The notes under the pieces were generated by a model. It was given only the letters and a program-made list of their open reading frames with translations, made no database searches and was not told where the DNA came from. From contig NWUY0300001233.1 of the NCBI GenBank assembly GCA_004151065.3, positions 46,980-59,050 on the forward strand: a stretch of 12,071 bases of DNA. The letters are read 5' to 3'. Positions 8,052 through 12,071 of the stretch are shown one piece after another. Source of the DNA: Larix sibirica (Eukaryota; Streptophyta; Pinopsida; Pinales; Pinaceae). The translations under genes were made by a program, and so were the position numbers. Every line of letters begins with the position of its first letter. The stretch's first letter is position 1.

Positions 8052-8387
8052 GCTTCGAATGGTATAGTAACCTTCACTATACATGCATTAACAATACATA
8101 TAACCCTTTGAATCCCTATAAAGAAGATGATACCTCTAGAGGGACAATTGTTGCCAACTCTCCAAGAAGAATTGAAGCATGTTTTCTATACTCTCATCGA
8201 CAAGATGAGATTCATTGACTTAAAATTGTTTAATCACATTGATGAGTGCTTTCATGAAGCATTCCCTTTCCCTAAATACATCCCATTTGGCGGCCTCTCC
8301 ATTATCCTTGTTAGCGGTCTTGGTGAATTACCACCAATAAAATGTATTCCAATGTATGCAAGAACATCACATGGCAATGCACTTTGA
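8052..8387 (+). pseudogene. PIF1-family helicase remnant, possibly from a Helitron
   Basis: PIF1 helicases unwind DNA 5' to 3'; plant genomes carry many PIF1-like copies, both free and as the helicase half of Helitron RepHel proteins. In one plus-strand frame, residues encoded from 8052 resemble helicase motif Ia (A-x-x-G-I followed by T-I-H), then a TGA at about 8109-8111. From 8127 come QEELKHV and the Walker B region, followed by F-x-HIDECFHEAFP and the very typical PFGGLSIIL, then LGELPPIKCIPMYA at motif III. Walker B DEMS is changed to DKMR, and the GDFGQLPP block to SGLGELPP, so two catalytic motifs are damaged. Walker A is not seen upstream and motifs IV-VI are not seen after the stop at 8385-8387. 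This is a fragment of about 110 codons of a domain that normally spans several hundred. Confidence 0.8.
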
Positions 8388-9107
8388 CAAAACCTTGTCA
8401 CTATTATCATTATTTCTTGACAACAACATAATAACCCTTCTTGTCACTTTTCAAAAATCTTATGTTAAACATTAAAATGCAAAATCTACATTAGCATAGT
8501 CTAAAGGTTCATTGATTTGAACCTTTCCGAGTGGGTTTTTTTGATACATTTTCGACAGAATCTGGTAGGAATTTCAAAGGAATTCCTAAAATCCCAAAGA
8601 ACAATTGTTAAATTTACATAATCGAGATGGCTTGGAGGTATTTGAGGGCATTGAATTCATTTATGCATTCAAAAACACGATTTGAACATCACAAAATTCA
8701 GATTTGGTATAAAATAAAATCGTCACATTCTAGAGAAACATCATAAAAAAGTCCAAATAGTTGAGTTTTTAGACTCCTCCTTAGAGAATTGGGATCATCG
8801 TGTCCAAGATGGCCGATGTACTTATATTCTAAAGAAAACATACATTTCAAGGTACAGTGCATTATATACCATTCATTGGTATTCAATTCATTGAACATAT
8901 TCACTTTGTCCATTTTAGTGTTTGAATAATCATTATAAATTTTGAACAAAATTCCTCTTTGGAAATTCACGGTTGAAATTTTCCATACAACAAACATTGA
9001 AGTGAGAACATGAACAATCCTAAAAGGAGTTGTCTACATTAGATGATTTTGACTTTTTTGGTCATTATTGATGGAATATGGTGATTTAATATTTGGTCAG
9101 ATCAAGT
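8388..9107. other. AT-rich stretch, no gene seen
   Basis: No further PIF1 motifs could be followed past 8387. A hairpin with stems TAGGAATT (8566-8573) and AATTCCTA (8581-8588) is the only structure I noticed. The minus-strand open frame at 8698-8997 lacks any recognisable domain and its codons look like AT-rich noise. I could not find a Helitron end (CTRR with a preceding hairpin) with confidence. Confidence 0.45.
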
Positions 9108-9220
9108 TTTTTCATTATTCAAAATCTAATTTTGATTGCAATAATGGATTCAACACAATCAAATGCCCATGTTGCACCTGAATTGTTCAATCTCAATAGC
9201 TGGTATTTGCTATTCCAACA
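9108..9220 (+). repeat. Diverged direct repeat, copy 1
   Basis: It begins TTTTTCATTATTCAAA, contains GATTCAACA followed by TCAAAT, and ends ATTCCAACA. The same landmarks occur in the same order and nearly the same spacing at 9579-9687. Between them the copies differ at many positions, so the duplication is old. Confidence 0.6.
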
Positions 9221-9578
9221 ACTCCAACCAAATTTTAGACAAAAATGATGAAAACTGAGTAGAAAAGTGGTCCAACTATTAACTTCTTTAAAGCATTGTA
9301 TCCCAAAATATTCAAAATATGTGTATGATAGTTCACTTAGAAAGGGAGAATTTATGGGAGGGAGTACCAAGCAATAAAAATGTGTACTTACACTAAACTA
9401 TAAGGGTGATGACATAAATACTTGTGTGAATGACCTAGACATTAAGTGTATTTGTGTATATAAGGCTACACATTCAATGGTCAATACATCTAAATGAAGT
9501 TAGCTAAACATCTACAATTTGATTTTTCATAGTCATTTTTTATCAGAATCTAATGATCAATTTTTTGGAGAAATTGTA
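9221..9578. other. AT-rich spacer between repeats
   Basis: No gene is visible. A good TATA-like TATATAAG lies at 9457-9464, but no coding sequence or CpG-rich leader follows within 300 bases, so I do not call a promoter. Confidence 0.4.
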
Positions 9579-9687
9579 TTTTTCATTATTCAAATACATT
9601 TTTTACTTCGGAAATAGATTCAACACCCTCAAATATCAATAACACCAGATCATACAATTTCAACAATACATATTTACAATTCCAACA
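9579..9687 (+). repeat. Diverged direct repeat, copy 2
   Basis: This is the second copy of the 9108-9220 segment, sharing TTTTTCATTATTCAAA at its start, GATTCAACA and TCAAAT in the middle, and ATTCCAACA at its end. Its last part overlaps a small tandem repeat. Confidence 0.6.
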
Positions 9688-9710
9688 ATATATATTTACA
9701 ATTCCAACAT
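9661..9710 (+). repeat. 22-bp tandem repeat, about 2.3 units
   Basis: The unit starting CAACAATA and ending TTTACAATTC is present at 9661-9682 and 9683-9704 with one difference (C/T), then CAACAT begins a third. Confidence 0.85.
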
Positions 9711-9779
9711 ATTCACCCATTTAAAAAAAAAGAAAAAGCGTGCCCTACCTGCTTTCTTACCGTTGCTGTGACTAAATTA

Positions 9780-10086
9780 TTTCTTTGCCGCGTGAGGCGC
9801 AGTGGGTCAAACCACAAATAAGGAAAGATGACCCAAACAAAGCGCGTATCCTTGCTGTCTCCTTACCTGTCGCCGTCCCTATTTATTCTTACAACGCATT
9901 TACTCATCATTCTTACCTCGCGGACGTTAAAATATTTCCTTCCTTCCTACCCTCCATCTTTTTATTTTATTTTATTATTTTTGGGGAACGCGTGAATTGT
10001 CCGTTGGTCTTGGGAGTGGAGCAACCGACTATTAATACGCTCGACTCTCCATCCCCTCATTGTGCAAAATCTGTGTTCAAACCTTT
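9780..10086 (+). promoter_or_regulatory. CpG-rich promoter and leader of arabinogalactan-peptide gene
   Basis: CpG density jumps here from almost none to about one per 20 bases and falls again after the coding region. A TATA-like TATTTAT lies at 9880-9886, about 345 bases before the start codon; TATTAATA near 10029 is an alternative that would give a shorter leader. Three CGCG-box hexamers (CCGCGT 9788-9793, GCGCGT 9842-9847, ACGCGT 9988-9993) match the VCGCGB site bound by plant CAMTA factors, and a W-box core (GTCAA, complement TTGAC) is near 9806. The transcription start is not proved. Confidence 0.5.
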
Positions 10087-10143
10087 ATGTTCGAATCTCT
10101 AACAAGAAACATTGCCGCTCCGAATTTGGGTCGGTCTGTTTGA
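10087..10143 (+). promoter_or_regulatory. Upstream ORF in leader, 18 codons
   Basis: ATG at 10087 opens a frame of 18 codons ending TGA at 10141-10143, 83 bases before the main ATG. It is the only ATG I found between the TATA candidate at 9880 and 10227. If transcription starts at the upstream TATA candidate, ribosomes would meet this ATG first, so it could lower translation of the main frame. If the start lies further downstream it would be irrelevant. Confidence 0.4.
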
Positions 10144-10226
10144 GATTCAGGTTTTTTCGGCCGGAGTTGTGCTCAGGTTTTGGGCTTTTCTGCATCAACT
10201 AGCTGTAACAGGCATTGCGAGCGAGA

Positions 10227-10436
10227 ATGGCAGGCGCAGGGAGCTACGCATCTGCAGCTCTCTTGGCATTTGTGATGATTATGGTGGTAACAGGAACGGT
10301 AGCAGCAGAAGATGTGACTGCACCATCTCCCAGTCCGACAATGGGGGCAGGCACTGCTTCAATGCCCTTCGTTCCCTCCCTGTTTTCCGCCCTGATCTCG
10401 TCATTCATCCCCTTCTTGGATTCTCGGTTTCACTGA
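10227..10436 (+). CDS. Arabinogalactan peptide, secreted and probably GPI-anchored
   Basis: A 69-residue protein of the short arabinogalactan-peptide (AG-peptide) class: cell-surface proteoglycans whose few hydroxyprolines carry arabinogalactan chains and which sit on the outer plasma membrane or wall. Residues 1-27 form a signal peptide (small N-terminus, core LLAFVMIMVV, cleavage likely after TVAA). The mature part starts EDVT and contains APSPSPT (Pro33, Pro35, Pro37), the classic AP/SP glycomodule. Small residues GAGTAS (40-45) suit a GPI attachment site and are followed by a hydrophobic stretch (46-64, MPFVPSLFSALISSFIPFL). This order and length match plant AG peptides such as Arabidopsis AGP12-14 and AGP21. 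The ATG at 10227 is chosen because it starts the signal peptide; a TTG twelve bases earlier is not a plant start. A short polar tail, DSRFH, after the hydrophobic segment is unusual. No intron is needed, though an alternative spliced end cannot be excluded. An overlapping frame at 10112-10516 is a shadow. Confidence 0.82.
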   Translation: MAGAGSYASAALLAFVMIMVVTGTVAAEDVTAPSPSPTMGAGTASMPFVPSLFSALISSFIPFLDSRFH

Positions 10437-10680
10437 GAACTATTGCGTCTGCTCTTTGGTCCATTTTTTATGATCAGGGAAGGCATCTAATCTTATCCTC
10501 TTATATATATTTCTGATATGTATACGGCATTATAGGTCTTGGTTTTGTGGAGGCTATTCTTTTCTGGACGAGGGCCAGAGTATTTTGTATCCGGAACAGG
10601 GTTTTCTTGCTTCATTGTTTATCCATTTAGGAAATAAAGGGGATCTCTTCACGGCCCTTTTAAGATTTGAATTAATAAAA
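10437..10680 (+). promoter_or_regulatory. 3' UTR with poly(A) signal candidates
   Basis: After the stop codon the sequence is T-rich, with AATAAA at 10633-10638 (197 bases past the stop) and again at 10674-10679. TTGT/TGT-rich elements precede them, as in plant far-upstream elements. The cleavage site is not identifiable by eye. Confidence 0.5.
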
Positions 10681-11640
10681 AATGTTTGATAATCTTGGAT
10701 TAAGCAAATTACATTGGTGTGGCATACTTTGGATTGCTCTGTTGCTTTAGGATTATTCATGTATTTCTTTGAACCGCATGGTGTTATTTGTGGAGAGTAC
10801 TTTACGTTTCGATGAAAGCAAATATGCTATTTGATTTAAGGCTAGCATGAAATCTTTTCCAACATGGTTGATTGAATTGATTTTAGGGGAGTGACTGCCC
10901 ACACCCAGAAATTTTCTTCTGGTATTGTTCTACATATTCGAGTTTCTAACAATTACTTCAGATTCACCAAACACTCTGAGTTTTACTTTAGAAATTAAAT
11001 TTAATAATGTTGCCGGCGTCTTTAATATCCAACAATAGCTTGAGGATCAAAACTATGCAGGGTTGCTGGCGTCTTTTGACTCAATGTTTTCTGGTATACT
11101 GCGACTGGTAAGGCCGTGCCGTGGTATTACCTTTAGACTTTCAATGTTTGTGGAGGCCAGTGAAGAATTGTAGTCTCCTCTTATCTCCTAATCTTCAAAT
11201 CTAACATACCAAGACCGCACTATACAGGGTAGTTGATGGCGTAGAATAAGTCAGATATGTAATAATATCTACTTAATGTTTTGTTTTTATACAAAGTTTG
11301 ATAAATTTTTCCATCATGGGAAAAGGAGAAAATTAGTAATAGCAGTTCATAGGCTTTAACAACCAGGATTAGGATTTTATGGAGCAAAATTGTGAATTTC
11401 ATGTTGTTTTGTAGATGATGGTTCACTTGGAGTAAAGAAATATCGTTGTTCATCTGAAAAAATAAATCCAAAATGACTTTCTCAGATGAGATGGCACTGT
11501 AAATTAAGCACCACTTTTCTGATTACACTAATAATCACCGTGTCACTTTTTTTTATTCAATAAGAATCACTCTACATGACATTGATCTTTTTCTTAAAGT
11601 AAAGGAGCTGATAACCCATGAGTGAAGCTTGAAACAAAAA
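10681..11640. other. Downstream non-coding stretch with short repeats
   Basis: I see no gene here. A motif GTTGC(C/T)GGCGTCTTT occurs at 11009-11024 and 11062-11076, and a related piece ACTAT(G/A)CAGGGT...GGCGT occurs at 11052 and 11219. The minus-strand open frame at 11220-11471 has no known domain and low-complexity composition. Confidence 0.4.
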
Positions 11641-11644
11641 CCCT

Positions 11645-11695
11645 CAGAGGCGAAACTTTTCATTAAAACGAACAAATTCGTTTTCATTACCTCTG
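11645..11695. other. Nested inverted repeat
   Basis: CAGAGG (11645-11650) pairs with CCTCTG (11690-11695). Inside it AAAACGAA (11665-11672) pairs perfectly with TTCGTTTT (11677-11684) across a CAAA loop. A second small hairpin, TTCGAT/ATCGAA, follows at 11714-11727. Function unknown. Confidence 0.5.
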
Positions 11696-11810
11696 CCCGG
11701 GTGCTTTTGACTCTTCGATCTATCGAAATCTGAATTCTCGCGCAAGCAATTAATGATCTTTTGTTTAGAGTTTGATCACTGGGTCTCCCCACAACTATAT
11801 ACTAAGAGAA
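11690..11810 (-). promoter_or_regulatory. Possible transcript start on minus strand
   Basis: On the minus strand a TATATA at about 11799-11804 is followed by a short CpG-containing stretch and then CAGAG followed by GTAATG, which resembles a plant 5' splice donor, near 11690. This arrangement could be a promoter plus short untranslated first exon, but no coding exon is seen to the left. The open frame 11553-11792 that overlaps has no recognised domain. Confidence 0.2.
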
Positions 11811-12071
11811 TGTGGATTGTGAGGCTAGTGTAAATTGTGTAATTGAGTAAGTATTGAAACCAATTATGCACTACATGCGTAAGAAACAACCATCTATGCA
11901 AGGAATGTTGGAACAATCCTCACTACCATATTATTATCCTATTTTCATTTGCCCTCTCCTTCAATAGTCCCTTTTTAAAACTAGGATTTAAGAAATTTCT
12001 TCAAATTGTTTGTTACTCAACTTCTTACTATTTTGTTGAGCTCAAATAAGGCTTCTTGTAACAAGTTTTGC
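11811..12071. other. AT-rich end of window, nothing assigned
   Basis: No frame, RNA gene or clear repeat is visible. A TGTTGG at 11906-11911 resembles an LTR start but has no supporting partner. Confidence 0.4.

Noticed and set aside
9457-9464. TATATAAG as promoter of the peptide gene
   Set aside because: About 770 bases from the start codon, in CpG-poor repeat-like sequence, with better-placed candidates nearer the gene.
10074-10100. tRNA gene suggested by GTTCGAATC
   Set aside because: No cloverleaf, no matching acceptor stem and only a poor A box; kept only as a weak SINE idea.
10112-10516. Longer frame overlapping the arabinogalactan peptide
   Set aside because: It does not begin with ATG, has no domain, and the overlapping 69-residue frame has signal peptide, glycomodule and anchor features in order.
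11906-11920. TGTTGG as the start of another LTR
   Set aside because: A six-base motif alone; no partner copy, primer site or polypurine tract in view.
1-12071. CRISPR array, phage, plasmid or bacterial operon features
   Set aside because: No regularly spaced repeats, ribosome binding sites or closely packed genes; the content is plant nuclear DNA.

Overview
The window looks like a stretch of a large, repeat-rich seed-plant nuclear genome. It holds decayed Ty1/copia-type and other LTR retrotransposon pieces with plant-type initiator-tRNA primer binding sites, a small inverted-repeat element, a degraded PIF1-family helicase fragment, and one short plant cell-surface gene of the arabinogalactan-peptide type. 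The very low CpG frequency outside that gene fits a heavily methylated, transposon-filled genome. A conifer or other gymnosperm is my guess from the general look of the copia gag and the long gene-poor stretches, but the sequence does not prove it. One N at 6768 shows this is draft assembly.

Layout, left to right. Positions 1-3351 are most of one minus-strand copia-type element: a partial 3' LTR (1-339), a polypurine-type tract (340-348), a broken gag/protease/pre-integrase remnant (649-1873), a primer binding site (2031-2042) and a 5' LTR (2043-3351). No integrase core, reverse transcriptase or RNase H is visible, and the two LTRs resemble each other only over their first 70 or so bases. Immediately right of the LTR edge, 3352-4442 is a plus-strand reading frame with few stops that I cannot assign to a family; the copia element seems to have landed in it. 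Positions 4760-5515 hold purine-rich, degenerate coding-like sequence on the minus strand. It belongs to a second LTR element with a primer binding site at 5919-5930 and a probable 440-bp LTR at 5933-6372. A hAT-like inverted-repeat element of about 310 bp sits at 6521-6832. Positions 6843-8051 show nothing I can name. Positions 8052-8387 are a PIF1-like helicase remnant, possibly from a Helitron. AT-rich sequence with a diverged direct duplication follows (9108-9220 and 9579-9687).

Positions 9780-10680 are the only part that looks like a live gene: a CpG-dense promoter and leader, a short upstream ORF, a 69-residue secreted, probably GPI-anchored arabinogalactan peptide (10227-10436), and poly(A) signal candidates. 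The last 1.4 kb is AT-rich non-coding sequence with a small CpG-containing hairpin cluster at 11645-11730 that could mark another transcript start on the minus strand.

The transposon pieces do not work together with the gene; they are a nested insertion graveyard next to it. I see no operon-like or defence-type system here. The least explained object is the unassigned decayed frame at 3352-4442.
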